Assembly (NCBI GenBank): GCA_004794785.1
Contig: SJOL01004350.1
Coordinates: forward strand, 171,451 to 235,450
Reading direction: 5' to 3'
Source of the DNA: Opisthorchis felineus
Taxonomy: Eukaryota; Platyhelminthes; Trematoda; Opisthorchiida; Opisthorchiidae
DNA length: 64,000 bases
Position numbers and translations under genes: made by a program. A model generated the notes under the pieces. It worked only from the letters and a program-made list of their open reading frames with translations. It searched no databases and had not been told where the DNA came from. Below are positions 1 to 13,600 of the stretch, piece by piece. How positions within the stretch are numbered: position 1 is the stretch's first letter; each line of letters opens with the position of its first letter.

Positions 1-2995
1 CTGAATACGCTGTATCAAAGCAAAACAGAAACAGCAAACGTCAAGCCGGGTTCTTCGTGTTGGGTTTAGTTTATTGAAACTGGGAACGATTAGTCTGACC
101 CAAGTAGTCACACTGGGTTCAAATATGCAGTTGTCTTTTTGGGAATCTGCGATTGACCTGCTTTCGTGCCCCCAAACGTCTCGATGCTCCAATCCTTAGT
201 TAGCTCCAGAAGTAACCCCGTTAGCAAAACAGTGCAGCCCGAGTTAACAGACCACGCTGCCTAGCAACTTCATGTGAGAGACCAATCCGGCACCAGTTAT
301 CGGTTGAGTATGCAGTGTGGATCGAGTATTTCAGTCACGGCCTCTGATTTTCACTCTCAAAGGACGGCTCAGCTACGCTCCGCACTTCATAAGTGAGCAT
401 CGCGAGGGACGGCTTAGGCATATATAAATATAGCTCATTAACTCCCTCGTCTTCCAGTTGCTCAGTTTTTCCTGTCGCAGTTCTCATGCTGATGATCAAA
501 ACTCAAGTGCTTCATAGTACGGTACTGACTACTGAAGTATCCCGTGTAAGTGGGTCAGGCTTATGTATCATTCATGTTGTATTCATCATGCGAAGCGCAG
601 TGCCTGACCGTGAAAACAATCGTTAACATGACAGTCGAAATGAAGGTGAAGGTTTTTGTCATGGAACATGTCACTGAAAATTCCACAGGTGAACAGGATT
701 TGAGCGGTTTGGAGGCGGATGCTTCAATTATCCGAAGATGATTTTCTCAGTGAAAAGGCAGTCCGACGATAACGTCGATGAGCTAGCACAGTCTTCTGAT
801 TAATCTGTTCGAGACGGTGTAACTTAATGGCTTGTTACTCAGTAAAGTCGGTAACTTGAACGAAACGTATTTCATGGGACACCAGGTCCTTTAGGGTGAG
901 GTTAAATGTATTCGTCGATATAAGTGCGGAAAAACCAAATGACCGCATGAAAGTGTGGCCTTCCGTTATTAACTGGTGCTTATGAGGCCAATTATCGATG
1001 AACCTAGGAACTCTGGTCTGAGACTGCAGATTTCAGTATCCGGGGTTCCTGTCGTTAGAAATTGCGTCAACTCGGCTCAACAGATATTGCCTCTGTTCCA
1101 CCAGTCCTGGTCTTTCAGTAGTGGGTTCTGGAGAACATTACATGCGAAGTAGTAGATGTACGTGATGTCGACTGTGTCCCCTCTTGGGGACTATAAGTTA
1201 CTGGGTGAGAAGGGGCTGTCTGAAATGTCTTGACATTCAGTTCTATGGTGGTCACCTATATGTCCGACGGTTCTTCACATTCTACTGTAAGGACATATTT
1301 AGGAAAGAACCGAGTTGATGTAAAAAAATTTCCCCTCTTTATGGGAAACGTATTGTGACCTAAATTTGCTCCGGTTAGTTATTGTGTGTCCCCCACACAG
1401 CAAAACTACTAAATGAATTAAAATTGAACCCCAGTAGTAAAAGCCAATTTAGTCGGTAAAACCATGTGCATTGCGCAAAAGTCAATATATTACCATCCTC
1501 CTACTAAGAAGATGGCCCTTTTTGGGAGTTTCTTGAGTGTTACGCATTCACGCCTTTGATTTTGCCAACTCGTGGTATCTTCTCAAGGTGTATTTTTCCG
1601 TTCTATCGTTTCCTCCTGTTTTGAGCCATCAAACTTCGTATGTTTGGCGGTTGTGATCCTGATCATGAGTATTGACCTATGGTGGGCTCACTTTAGTTCA
1701 ACTTGTCCCCTTTCTTCTGGCCAGATTGATGCTAATGAACTGATGTATTAGGAGACAATCTCCCTCAACTCTTCGGTTTATTTCTTATGTGGGGCTCCAG
1801 GGTGAATTTGATGCTCCCGAAAACCGTTGGGGTAAAATTTGCCTCTCGATTTGAATGGGTATATCGAATCACCGGATGCAGCATATATGAAGGCTGTGAT
1901 AGCAGTAATCCTCATATTCAGAACTGCGCGACAGAAGCACGGGAGGGCGACGGGTTCTTAGTTTCGCTTGTTACCCGAACTTTATTTCATGCTACTGGCC
2001 TCATATCAGTAGGATAAGCACACCTATTAAAGTTATCGCGCAACTTCGGTCCACGTAGGCGCTACACCATTTTATACGAACCTCAGTTTAGGTCATGCAT
2101 GTTGACGGTAATCAAACACTCACATTCAGCTGCTATTGTTCCGCGCAACGCAACAGATGGTTTTAAAAAGGGCAACATCACAACCAGAGATCGTCCAAAT
2201 AAATGCGAACTCCAGGCCAACTTTGTTGTGACGCACCATCTGTTTTGGATTAAATTATCGCAATAGGGAGTTCTACATGGCACTGAAAGCTTCCAGCAAG
2301 TTATATGAACTTACCACCTACAACGAGATAATAATACAAATACCCTACCAGGATATGGAACAGGAGAATGTCTATTTAAAATGACTGGAGATATTTAAGA
2401 ACAATTTTGTCTGAAATGAATTGGGGGCTCCTTACCCCTGTATTGCATCAGAAATCGAGCGTACCGTTTCAGGCAATGAGTTTCTGAAACCTTAGCCTTC
2501 ATTGAAGCATATCTTGCATTCAACTGCTTCTTTCTATTGATCATACTGAGATGAACTGCAGAATCCTCTTGTGTTTGGCTGTCCCCTTGATCGTCCTTGT
2601 TACTGATACTCTACACCTGATTTTTGTTTCACTTGCTGCATTAACGGTACAAGACTTCTGGTGTTTCGTTACATAGGAACTGTCGATTCTGACCATGTGT
2701 TATAACGCTTCTTACTGCTGGTTTACAAGCCCCTGAAGCGCACAATTCAGGGGTGTTTTGTGTTGCAAAACGGACACAAGTGAGGGAATGGAAGCGTGAC
2801 ACAAATCGGTGGGAAAACCAGCCAATCATTCAAAGGGAATAAGTCATCTGAAAATGTGCGTGCAAACAAAATGATACTCATTACTGTGTTAGCTCGATTC
2901 TTGGGCAGTCGAAGGTACGGTGAGTGTAACGAATGTCTTGTTGAGACATCAATGCATAGTAAACTGATTAGGTTGACCACCATCCTCATTAGCAG
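1..2995. other. No recognisable gene or repeat
   Basis: All six frames hold only short open stretches (under about 85 codons) with no domain I recognise. The DNA looks like ordinary intergenic or intronic sequence. A short phrase near 2099-2126 (a TGACGGTAATCAAACA-like string) recurs loosely at 6228-6250, which may be the edge of a dispersed repeat. I cannot define it further. Confidence 0.5.
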
Positions 2996-2997
2996 CA

Positions 2998-3062
2998 CCG
3001 TGTTAGTGTTGAACGCCGATGCTTCACTGCCGTATAGCCATACTTTGTTTGAATGCCTTACT
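2998..3062. repeat. Short copy of a dispersed repeat phrase
   Basis: This stretch shares a phrase (about AGTGTTGA, then CGATGCTTCACTGCCGTA) with sequence near 4917-4960, 42718-42755 and 47205-47235. The four copies lie in the same orientation and differ by scattered substitutions, as expected of an old transposon piece. At 4.9 kb the phrase lies just downstream (minus sense) of an RTE reverse transcriptase remnant, so it may be the 3' untranslated part of that element. That link is inference. Confidence 0.35.
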
Positions 3063-4560
3063 GCAGCCTGCTAAAAGTTATCTTAGATACATACACCTCC
3101 GGACATTCATTCAATTAATCTGATCAAAAACTGACAAAATGATTGTCACAGACAGTGATTAGCATTGGTATCTTGCGGCCTCCCAAGCCGAGTCCCACCG
3201 ACAGCACCCAAACCTTTCGTAATCGCCTTCACGCCACTCTGCCAGGCTTAAGCTCGCAAACCCATCTGCTCACGAAACTGTTAATTAGTTAGAGAAAACC
3301 ATACTCTTAGGCAAACGACTGGGAATTCCCAATACGTGACCGGAGAACCGCAGTCTTTAGTGCTGGATGCACTCTTTAACTGAACTCCCCACCACAAATC
3401 CGAACACTCACTTTATGACTGTACGTTTACGAATTTGTTAGCATTTGCCCATACGCTACATAGTCCTGACCAAGATTTGAAGATATCTCAGTTCTGCCGT
3501 TCGGAATGGCTACAGCCCACAACCATACGACAAAGCAGCCAAAAATTTAGCCTGACATACGTGTCTCTTGAGATTCAGAGATGTGCACTTTGCCTTACCT
3601 TGAGGAACATCACCCGAGATTTTCAAACTCGTGTATGGTTTTTATTTGTCACATTGCAGTCGGCAATAAAAAACCTTTAAACATACGCAAAAGGCCCTAC
3701 AACCTCAAATGCCCCCTCTTGGTTTGCCACACGTTGTGTGGGTTCAAAGCACATGCCAAGTGACTTTGATCAGTGAATCCGAAAGTACTTGCGCCTTGAC
3801 ATTGACAATGAGAAAGATGTCTGCATATTCCGGATTGGAAAGGTCTGTGTTAGCAAATACTCGAACACCTGGCCTTTTATGGCATTCGATTCATTATCTC
3901 GTCCGCCGTAACATCGGACAAAAGCAGAAAGCGGATATATTGTTCGGACAGCTTCCATACATCCTCACATGCCTGCAAGTCTGAGAAGTATTTCAGCTGA
4001 TTTTCAACTAAGCAAAGGTGTTAGGTAGAACAGACTGGTCAACAGAACCAAATTCACATTAGAGGTTCAGAACAATAAGTGATGAGTTGATTATGCCTGT
4101 TGTTGTAGCATCTGAAAAAGTGTGTGGAATGTGGCCAGTGCAACTTCTGTCAGAGTGGAATCTCTCGCGCTGCTTTCAAATCAATGTTTCATGAGCCGTC
4201 ACAATCATCTTCCAAGTTATCAGATAATTGCGACCTTTTTCCATATCTTTCCAGTGCCCAGTGGTAACTGTTCCTCTGTAGGCTGGTTTGATTCTTCGTT
4301 TTCTTGACTTACGTTTATCTCAATTCCTTCCAAACATGGCGGTTCGTTTATGTGGAAGTTATTTTCTGATTATAATGTCTATCTTTTTTATCGTTTATTG
4401 TATTTGTAGAGAGTGCGATCTCCATTGTGAGTGCCCGTTATTAGGGTGTCGGTTCAAGCGAGCGTGTTTTCCTTACACAGCAAGGCAAGATCAATGGTTT
4501 TCACTTTATTTCACTCATTTCTTAGGCCTGTTTGCATGCAAATTCTGCTAGGCATTTTTA
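3063..4560. other. No recognisable gene
   Basis: Only overlapping short frames of 60-91 codons on both strands, none with a motif I recognise. No repeat was seen here. It is treated as non-coding. Confidence 0.45.
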
Positions 4561-4561
4561 C

Positions 4562-4640
4562 GAATGAAAAAAAAATCGTTCAGTTGTAGGACTCTTTCGG
4601 TGCCTAGCTGCCATGCTACCTGACTATGTCTTGGAACAGA
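4562..4640 (-). repeat. tRNA-derived SINE, tail fragment
   Basis: On the minus strand this reads as the tail of the same SINE that is nearly complete at 44.2-44.4 kb: a segment with GGCAGCTAGGCACCGAAAG, then an ACAACTGAACG box and a T-rich run. A possible decayed head follows: around 4745-4775 the minus strand has a B-box-like GGTTTCGATC. The remaining tRNA-like part is too eroded to call. It lies just downstream of the RTE remnant at 5.1-6.2 kb. Confidence 0.6.
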
Positions 4641-4904
4641 ATTACTCGAACGAAGGAGTCGAAATAGGCATTGTAAGTCATGATAGCATTTTTGGATCTC
4701 ATCATTGGACACTTTCAAGTAGCGGACTCTTATTAAAGGTCTGAGGCCCCAATGATCGAAACCTCCAGGATTCAGATATCCTCTGCCAGTAGAGACCGTG
4801 TTTTTCAGGTTTACATCAGGACCGGACGGATGGCTGCGTTGAAGACACGGATTCTCGTGCCCAAACAAATCTCAAGCCTTTTCTACAAAAAGGAATCATC
4901 CGCA

Positions 4905-5110
4905 ATGGCAACAACATCAGTGTTGATACTGACCCTTCACTGCCGTACAACCACAAAGTCTATTTAACCATACTTCTAATATTGATATACTATATAATAT
5001 ACAATATTAGGCATAATTATGAATAATGTGAAAGAAGAGTAGGTAGAGTGGATGAGGTGGATTAGTTGCTGGCCTACCGCAAGCATTCTGCCATGCCTAT
5101 ACCTTCAAAC
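4905..5110 (-). repeat. Probable 3' part of the RTE LINE
   Basis: This segment lies directly downstream, in minus sense, of the RTE reverse transcriptase remnant. It contains the dispersed phrase also found near 3.0, 42.7 and 47.2 kb. It also carries an AT-rich inverted repeat at 4977-5009 with arms TAATATTG and CAATATTA. The simplest reading is LINE 3' untranslated sequence plus flanking DNA. The exact end of the element cannot be seen. Confidence 0.35.
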
Positions 5111-6190
5111 TTCTAATTAGAAGTATGAAAAGAAACTGATAGCAAGAACGCCATTTCTTGCAATGTCTCCAGCCAAGACGGAGTACAGCCGTTTGAAGCT
5201 GGCCGTACATTGTCTATAAGTCGTTGAATTTCCTGATCCCGTCTGTCGGATAAAATAGTGGGACCAAGGTATTTGTATGTCTTAACCTACTGGGCTATTT
5301 CGCTCCTTATTTTGACGGGCTATCTAGGCACACCCATGCAGCTTGAAAAGAACTTGGTCCTCTGGGTACTGAGTTCCAATCCTACGAGTAGAGCAGAGTA
5401 AAACTACTCGTACAGTGTAGGAGTTCTTCCGTACCATCACCAAAAAGAACGATACTGTCAGTGTATTCCAAGTCAGCTATCCAGGATTGGGGCCTAACTG
5501 GAGGCCGCAATGCCTTCCCAGTGCTCACTCAAGTGACCACTAGATAGCCAATTTAAAGAGCGTCAGCGAAAGTGGTCAGCCTTGTCGTACGCCAGGCTCG
5601 ATGCTGAACACCGTGTTCTCTTCCTCGTATACCCGGACCTGAACTTTCACCGATAAATAATATGCCCTAATGAGGGTTACCAGCTTCGCGCAAACACCGT
5701 CAACTAAAACGTGCCTCTACAGTGATTCACGGTTGATCGTATCATAAGCAGATTGAAGGCCGATGAGGAGTGCTGTGGTAGGTTGCACGAACTTGAAGCG
5801 ACGCTATAATGTTCGTCGCAAATAGAATATTTAGTCCACACAACCTCTTCCGAGACACAAAAATCCTTGGTTTAACTTCATACGTCATCCTGTGTTCAGT
5901 GAAATCGTTGTAGTAGAATGGACGCCAAAGTCTTGGCATCAACACCAATGAGACTGACTTTACGATGAAAATCGCGTACCGTTCCATTATCTTTTGGTGG
6001 GTTCCACAGTAATACTGAGGTACCCCAGTCTTGAAGAACGACTTCAGTTTTCCAGGTTGAACAAACCAGCTTGTGGAGTTGTTTGAGAAGTACTGAGACG
6101 CAGGATTTATAGACTACAGCAGGACGCCCTCCCTCTCTGGGAGACTCTTCTATCCTTAGTTGTCCGACAATCGCGGTGATCGCTGGTTTA
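5110..6190 (-). pseudogene. RTE-type LINE reverse transcriptase remnant
   Basis: Read on the minus strand with frame changes, this follows the order of an RTE-clade reverse transcriptase. Near 6115-6185 there is a segment like KAPGEDG...YKSC. Near 6050 comes VVLQDWG, near 5960 the VSLIGVDAKT region, near 5860 the GRGCVD...LRRTL block and near 5740 SAYDTINRESL. GVRQG then PLS follows near 5590. The catalytic box near 5470 reads LEYTDS where a working enzyme has YADD, so the second aspartate is lost. YKYLGPTI follows near 5270, which matches the thumb-side block of this clade. Many in-frame stops (for example after RESL and after GVRQG) and at least two frameshifts mean the copy is dead. The endonuclease half was not found upstream. 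Motif identity is from general family knowledge, not from a search. Confidence 0.75.
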
Positions 6191-9100
6191 CTTGGATTAC
6201 TTTACAGCGAGGAAAATCGGTATCACGGTAATCAAACATTTACAAAGCAGATGAACCGATGAGTAGCAGTATTTCGTGTTATACACTACATGTTGGACGA
6301 CAATTCAATTCAGCCAACGAGTTGTTGCAGGAAACAGCCCATGGTCTCATATAAATTTGGATGTTTCCAAGATCAAATTAATGACTTTCCTGCGTTCCCA
6401 TTTTCAGTGTAGGTGAAGGGCAATGCTGTATAAAGGTTCACTACTTCTCCGAAGTCTCGAGTAACGCTAAGCAGATAAGTTGGAAACGGTGAGCACACGT
6501 AACATCCCGAGCTGTTTAAAGTCGCTGACTTCAATTAGCTTTGAAACCCTAGAAAGTTATCCCCACGGACAGGCTCCTTTGAAGAGGGATCGTGACTACG
6601 CCCTTCATGGTGATGCCACCATGCAGTTGTCTTCGCGGGATAAGTCAGAGTAGGCCGAGCAAACGAAGCACAAACTCGGTTACCCATATGCACACATGGA
6701 AGCAGACAAGTGTCGGGCAGGTGGCAGGACGAATGGAGGGTACGAATGCCACGACAGAGAAGGACAAGTGGGAACCAGTAGGCATACGGGCGAAGTTGGT
6801 AAATGAAATGGGGAATTATCAAACTGAGAAGTTATATTCAATAAGTATAAATATCCCACCTCAAATCGCAGCGGGTGGCTATGTTTAGACCTTTCGTCTC
6901 ATGGAATTCTTGTCTTGCCGCGATACAGAAAAAATCAGTTGGGTGATACAGCGAGAAGCGCGCAGCAATACAACTGAAAAATATTGGCTGAGGTGCATGA
7001 TGGACAGCGTCTGAAAATCGCGAATCTCTGCTCCGAGTGGGTTTCAAGAAGCCATTGATGAAAAGTTTACGAAAAGTACAAGGAGAGATGTGGCTTGATT
7101 TTCCAAAAATAAAAATATCTTTCTATGCGTACTGGTGGTTCGGAAGTCAATGTACACTTCCCGGCAAACAGATTACACCAGACTTCTTCAAACAGAGGTT
7201 AAATGAGCCATTCACGGGAATGAAACGTGCCACCTTCGTCGAAATTCGATCTCATATAGATCTTCAGTTAGAGCGTGGCCCGACCGAGTTGGTGAGCCAT
7301 AACGAAGGACTCCGTATTTGGATTTACAAATTTCCTTTATCCGCGCCGAAATAGTTGAGCGGAAAATTCGGCGTCCTACCACTCACTTTTAGTAATCAAA
7401 ATGTTATGATTTATTATTGCTCGATGTACAGCACTTCTTATTTTCTAGTCCATTTTACTTATTCCTGGACAAACCGGGGCAGTCACGTAGAACTTGAATG
7501 ACCCATCACGCTCATTTGGTGTGTAAAATACTGGATTTGTACTAAAATTCGTGCAGTACCGTTATGAACCTTCATAGAGCCAGGTGAATGATACGGCTTC
7601 TGATCGCACCTAGATTCTTACAGTGTGGCGAGAATACAGGTGGGGCCACTTTAGTCACTGTTAAGGGTGACTGTTTGAGGAAGTTCAAAAAGGTCCTAGA
7701 TGAGAGGCTTTATCGATATGTCAACAGTGGGACGATTACTTCAATAATGAGCAGGAGTGATGTTGTGAGGTATATGGGACCGTCTGCACACAACGAAAAC
7801 GGGTAACTTGGCCAAAAAGGTAACTAGGTTTCTGTTGGAGCCACACGGATTTCCTGTTAGTTTTTATGTTGGGGTTAGCAACGTGGTTGTCACCAATGGG
7901 CTGTATGAAAGAACGCAACTCTTCGTAGATGAGACAATTGATGAGAGCATTAGAATGTGCTTAAACCTAGATAACTTTGTTTTTGGCTCACTTATTTACT
8001 CAAAAACAAGTTGTGGTAATTTGGGCTATGAATATGGAAGACTTTGAACGAAAACCTTGGCCAAATTAGGTAGTCCACCGGGATGTGGGGAGGTTTGCGT
8101 TGCGTAGGTGATACACTTGTTACGATCAAGCGTGATAAGTCTAGCACATTCTACTAATATCTTAACAACTCATATCATCACATCAAGTTTTGAATGGAAC
8201 TCAGATCTCTTCTTAGATTGCATGCCCCAAGAGTGGCATGAAAACGAATATTACTGCCTACGGAAAACCAACATACACGAGTTCCATTCTAAGTTACTCA
8301 CGGGACCATTTCAGGGCAACCTGCACTAGTATATTTTTAGCAATGTTTAGTCGACTAAACGCGGCGTGCGCGGTCAAACAGTAACACAAACTGAGGTTAA
8401 AAAGGTGACCACAAGAAAATGGATACCCAACGGCAATTAAGGCGGTTATCGGCCCCAACACGAAGACCCAACAAAAGGCGTCCCATAAAAAACTGGATAA
8501 TTTAAATCCATTGGAAGAGTGTGGAATGTGGCTAATATAAGAGTAGCATTCCAGGAGGAAAAGAATCACTCTTGATGTTGGTGTGATTGAAGAATCATCT
8601 CCGGTTTACAAAGCCAGGAAATGTGTAAACAAGATGAAATGTAACAGCTGCAATAAGGTGAAACATCTTGGATGCCCAAAAAATTAAAATGCACTCAATT
8701 TCCACAAATCTAACCCGATCGCGCTAGCACCTTCCAACCCACACAGAGCAACAAGTTTTTTAAGACACCCAAGAGTAATAATCACTTAAATCGCTCCAAA
8801 CAGGAAGAGAAAAGCCTCAAATCCCCATTTAACTTGGCAATAATTCTCCTCCAAAACCCATCTGTCGTAGCTGTTGGTCGTCCACACTAACCAACAAGAA
8901 CTTGTAATATTCGGCACTGGTTAAATCTGCGAACTGAGTGAGTTGAAAGAGACCTCACTGGCTGCTTATTAGTCTACCTTAAGATCCTTCCATCTGGTGA
9001 CTTGTTCACTTGGCCTGACGAAGATTTTTTATCAGAAGGGAAATGTCCACTGATTGTCTGCCAAACCTCTCCGAAATGATGAATAATCAGTCAATTCCAA

Positions 9101-10540
9101 ATAGTATCCGTTTGACTGATCATTTCACTCCAATGCAATTGCTTGGATTGTCTAAACGCTCAAGGCAGTTTACCAGCACCAAAGTTTTGGATTATCGAAT
9201 GGCTTTGATTGCCTCCGCAATGTAGTGATACCACCGGTTCTTCTTGTTTCTTACCCCCTTCAGAACATCTTTCTGACGTTAAAAGTGTCCGAAAATTCAC
9301 AGCGATCTTCACTGTCAAAGATTTTTGAATAATTCCCTCATCCCACTCCATCCACTCATCGTGAAGCGTTCATAACTGGTAACAGGTTGTCAGATAAAAC
9401 GTTCTCAATGATTTGGTTCCGAAAGGATTATCGGCGAATACCACCAAATTCGCTTGGCTCAGGAAAATGAAACGTCAGCTTTACTTGGTCGCACGTGGAT
9501 GGCAAAATGCAGGGCAGTAAAGTTTAACTACAAAGAGTCATATGTGTGTGGCAATTTCTTGGATTCCATTTGTAGAATTTGGCCATCCATATTTCTCGGT
9601 TGGTGTTCATTTTCAGCGATTTTCACCGTAAATTTCCATTTTTCGTGCAAAACCCTAGGTCTTTGTTCACAAACCTGGAATGATGAAGAATAAGTGTACA
9701 TCTGAAGCTATCTGAACATATTAGTATCAAATCAGATGTTCCTTTGAAGTGACATTAAATGAGGTTTGTGAAACCAGCCCAATAGAGAACTATTTCACAG
9801 AACTCCCCCCTTATCCGATGAAGCTCGCTCATCAAACTGAAGATTACATCGTTCGCGTGTTAAATGGGTAAACCAAGTTTCCCCGTAATACGCGTGTACT
9901 TGTATTTTCTCGCCTAAAAAAATGATCCTTAGAAAGTATATGTGATCTTCCCGAGAACCGCTAAAGATCTTCCATGCAAAAATGTAGTGTTTTTGACGTC
10001 AGTGTTCAAACCCGATAACTTTTTCTGAAGTCCCTTTAGACTCAGCTATATTCATCAATTCTTGCGGCGAGTTTAACTTTCAATTCCTCTGCTTCACTAC
10101 AATGGCTCAAAAGGTTATTGTTAACCTTCCAGGTAGGGTGCAATCAGGTTTTCCCCATGTTATTTCTAGGACGTCCTGATCTAGTTTTTTTCCGAAAAAA
10201 TTGATTTTTGAGGTTATTTTCCGAAACTTCCGTCAGTTTTCACAGGAGGAGCGAAAGTTATTTTTCTGTGAATCGGACTTGCTACTAGTGAGTTGCGGAT
10301 TTGATGCCTGTGTATTTTCTTTCTAAGAACTGTAGTTTATTTGCGTAATATCGTTGGTGTAGCTGCTCGGATTAGCAGCGTACTAAGATCTAAATATCCG
10401 AAGACTTCGCTGTAATTGTGCACTTTTCAGTTAGAATGCAATGAGAAATGTGCCCAAAAAGTGCGCAGATAAGTGGATCTCTAATGTGATAAGTTTTTGT
10501 AAGACTTGAAGGAAGCTACTTACAAGGTTGCCGAAAAGTT
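6191..10540. other. No recognisable gene; a few unassigned short frames
   Basis: Open frames of up to 105 codons (for example plus-strand 7037-7354, 7588-7806 and 7808-8047, which follow one another) show no motif I know. The three consecutive plus frames could be an old coding remnant, but length and composition do not separate them from chance. No repeat family could be placed here. Confidence 0.4.
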
Positions 10541-10544
10541 TTCG

Positions 10545-10632
10545 ATGGCCCACTGGAACATTAGACGGCTTCTGTGCAGTACATTCAGTTGAGGGACATC
10601 ATAAACGAGGGCTTCCGCTGGGATTCATTTGA
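10545..10632 (+). repeat. Possible fragment of the hammerhead-bearing repeat
   Basis: The string TGTGCAGTACATTCAGTT, then ACATCATAAACGAG and a CGCTGGG end, resembles 32983-33032, where the 307-bp hammerhead repeat has TGGTGCAGCACATTCAGTTT, ACATCACAAACGAG and AGCTGGG. Preceding bases (TCGATGGCCC) do not include a ribozyme core. It is probably a diverged, truncated copy of the region between ribozymes. Confidence 0.4.
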
Positions 10633-13600
10633 TTCTTCCTTCAAATCCAAGTTCATGTGAAAACGACTGCATTTCGCGAACTCTCACAATGACATTCTGA
10701 GATGGCCGAGATGGAATTTCTAAAAAGACTTCGACTAAATTTCGCCCATTCTGTCGGCATTCTTCGACTACGAGCATCTGAAGCCCTCCATCATGAAACA
10801 TCCGCATTGGACCTTGGTATGGAAGCCAACTCAGTGAGATCTTCAATCGTTTCTTATTAGGACATCCGCTATTGAATAGCCGTATACCCATATCATTGCT
10901 ACTGATATTCCAGATGATGAAAAACGACGGCGCTCTTATTGGTACAGCAGCTTTTCTGCAACAGCTACCTGCTCCACTTTGTTACAGTAAGTCAGTATAA
11001 ATATTTTGATGCCGTATTTGTGCTTATGCACATCAAATGTTTCAAAAAGAACATCTACTGAGCACGATTGTCCTTAATCCGATGTAGTGTACACCGGTAG
11101 GACATATTGACTCTACAATAATGATGAAATGCTTGAATGTTTGGTTTCAGCAAGTGTACCCTGGGTGCACTGGACAATGATTGAAACTTTTTTGTAATGT
11201 AGCAACCCATCGACGAGTTGTTTAACAGGTGCGATTACCTGCTTCTACAGGAAAATAAGACTATTTCAATGAGTGACGTCAAACAACGGATAGCGTGCTG
11301 TGTTCATGTAACTGTGCGTTCTGTACCATACCTGTCAGATGACGCCACGTAGCTTATAACATGTGATATAAGATCGTGGCATGCATACACATGGTATGAA
11401 TGCGTTCAGTATGATAAACGATTAGTAGCCTTTATGTAACGTGTCTCTGTCGATTTCCAGTCAAAAGAGTGCCAGTCTAAATGACCTTGACGGTGATCAC
11501 GATGTGTGCTAAAATACCGATCGAATGAACATGTACATTGCACATACATTGACATTTTAAATAAGTATCGTTGAAATCTGAGGTGTGAGTAGATGAAGCA
11601 AATAAATGTAAAATAATTCGTGTTAGGTAGCTTAACCAAGAATCATCATATGCTGTGACATTATGCATTGGTCAAACTTTGAGAACTAACAGTTACTGGG
11701 AGCGATTTCTTGATGATTTACCGAAAACGAAATTCTCCTGATCACACGCCAGCTTGAGTACTGATGCAGTAAGTACGTGGGGACAAACCAATGCAGACAG
11801 ACAATGCTTGGACAGAAAGTGGGTCAATAAAATCAATATATCCCAGTCACTCCGTTACTTTTATGCATGATCCAGCCAACTGTCTACAGCCTTGATCAGC
11901 GTCACGCCAAATAAGAAAAAACTGCGGTGCCGAATCTACGACGTGAACTGACCATCAAATTAACCAGACATACTGAAACGACTGTTGTTACATGACTCTA
12001 GTTTTCTGATGCTGCCCACTTAAAGAATGAAACTTCAAACACTTGTATTGATACCCTATTTTAAAACGATTTGGACTCTGAGCTTATTCATGGCATTATT
12101 TGAGGTGGGGGGTGGGGGTAAAATGGATTTCCAAATAATATGCGATATACCGTCATTCACCTCAAGGTATTCTGGTCTTTCAGTGCCTGTAGGTTTCTGT
12201 TTTTTATTACTTTTCTGCTGTAGCTCCCACTACATTCTTTTCCGGTGTTACCCAGCATCCGCTTCACAAACCACAGTCCCTGGGCGCTCCCAAACCGCAT
12301 GTGTCAGCGTTTTTTTCCGACCAGAGAGGCACGATCGCGATGCAGTCCACCACATTAAATCTTTGAACCACAATCCAGTAACTGGACATAATCAGCTGGT
12401 ATCACTTACTTAGAACGTCACTAATTCATCAATTACGAACCACAACTGGAACGCACTCAATTGTTAAAAGGGACTTACCTGAATGTCGTTGTAATGTCAT
12501 AACGGAGCCTGAATATTGCGTTCAGTCAGTAATGGTTGTAAAAACCGTGTGTCCCTCTTGATCTCCTAATCTGCCCACTTTCTCCGGTAGGAAGATGCCG
12601 GAAATCGCTACGTTCCGGGTGCTAACAAACAGAAACCTTTTGTAGGACTCCGTAATAGGGTTTTCTTATTCTCATGTATTTCATCCATTTCTTTATCCTC
12701 TCGAGATTCACTTTTTTGAAAGTATATGTTTTCCTTCGCCTTAGAACACAACATAGTTCTGTGGTTCAATGCTTGATTGGTAGCAGCCGTATACTCTTCA
12801 TTATTTGAGAAGGGTTAAGGGGTAATACAGCTTCAGCCAGTTCCAATGTGTGTTCCACCAGGCTGACGCGTTCCAAATGATCCGTAAGTAAGGACACGCA
12901 TATTTTCGGTTCAGCTGATTGCCCTATTAGAGGATTATGACGGCCGGACAACACCAGCATGTGGCAAACTGTATCCATTTTAAACATGACTAGTAGTCAC
13001 CCGGTCCTCTGTCTATACAGTATATGAAGTAACAACTCATCAGCAATAAGTAGTCTGAACTCAAACACGTACACGTTCACAGATCCGACTGAATGACAGA
13101 GGATGTAAAGCTAAAAAATATCCTTCACTTGGCAACCCATTGTCCATCTGAGAGAACACAGTGCGAGAGGGAACTGTTTGTAGCTTCTAGTTGGTTGTTC
13201 CTAATTGTCACAGGGAGACCGTATCGAAGTAAAAAATTCTCTGAATAGAAAGTGCCTCATTGTGAGCACCCCCCCCCATTATGAAGCCTTTACTCTATTT
13301 CCACTGCACTTAAACCATTATTGTGCCCCAACTTTTCCGGTAAAGTGGTAACAAACTGGCACAAGGGTATGACACCCATGTACGTTCTTCTGTGAGGCTA
13401 GCATATTAATAAATGGAGTCAGGCTTCGGTAAGCGGTAGCCTAGTCACAAATCACTGAGGCGAAAGGTGATAAATTACACGATACAAGTTCTGCTGACGT
13501 TGTGTGTGATGGTCACATCCTTCTGTTTTCCTGACGAGTGTGAACCAACAAACAAACAAAATTCTGTGGCGCAAGAAGAGAGATAAATGTCCTCTGATCT

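Noticed and set aside
12027..12413. 128-codon plus frame as a gene
   Set aside because: No domain, no supporting splice structure, and it spans a G-rich low-complexity tract.
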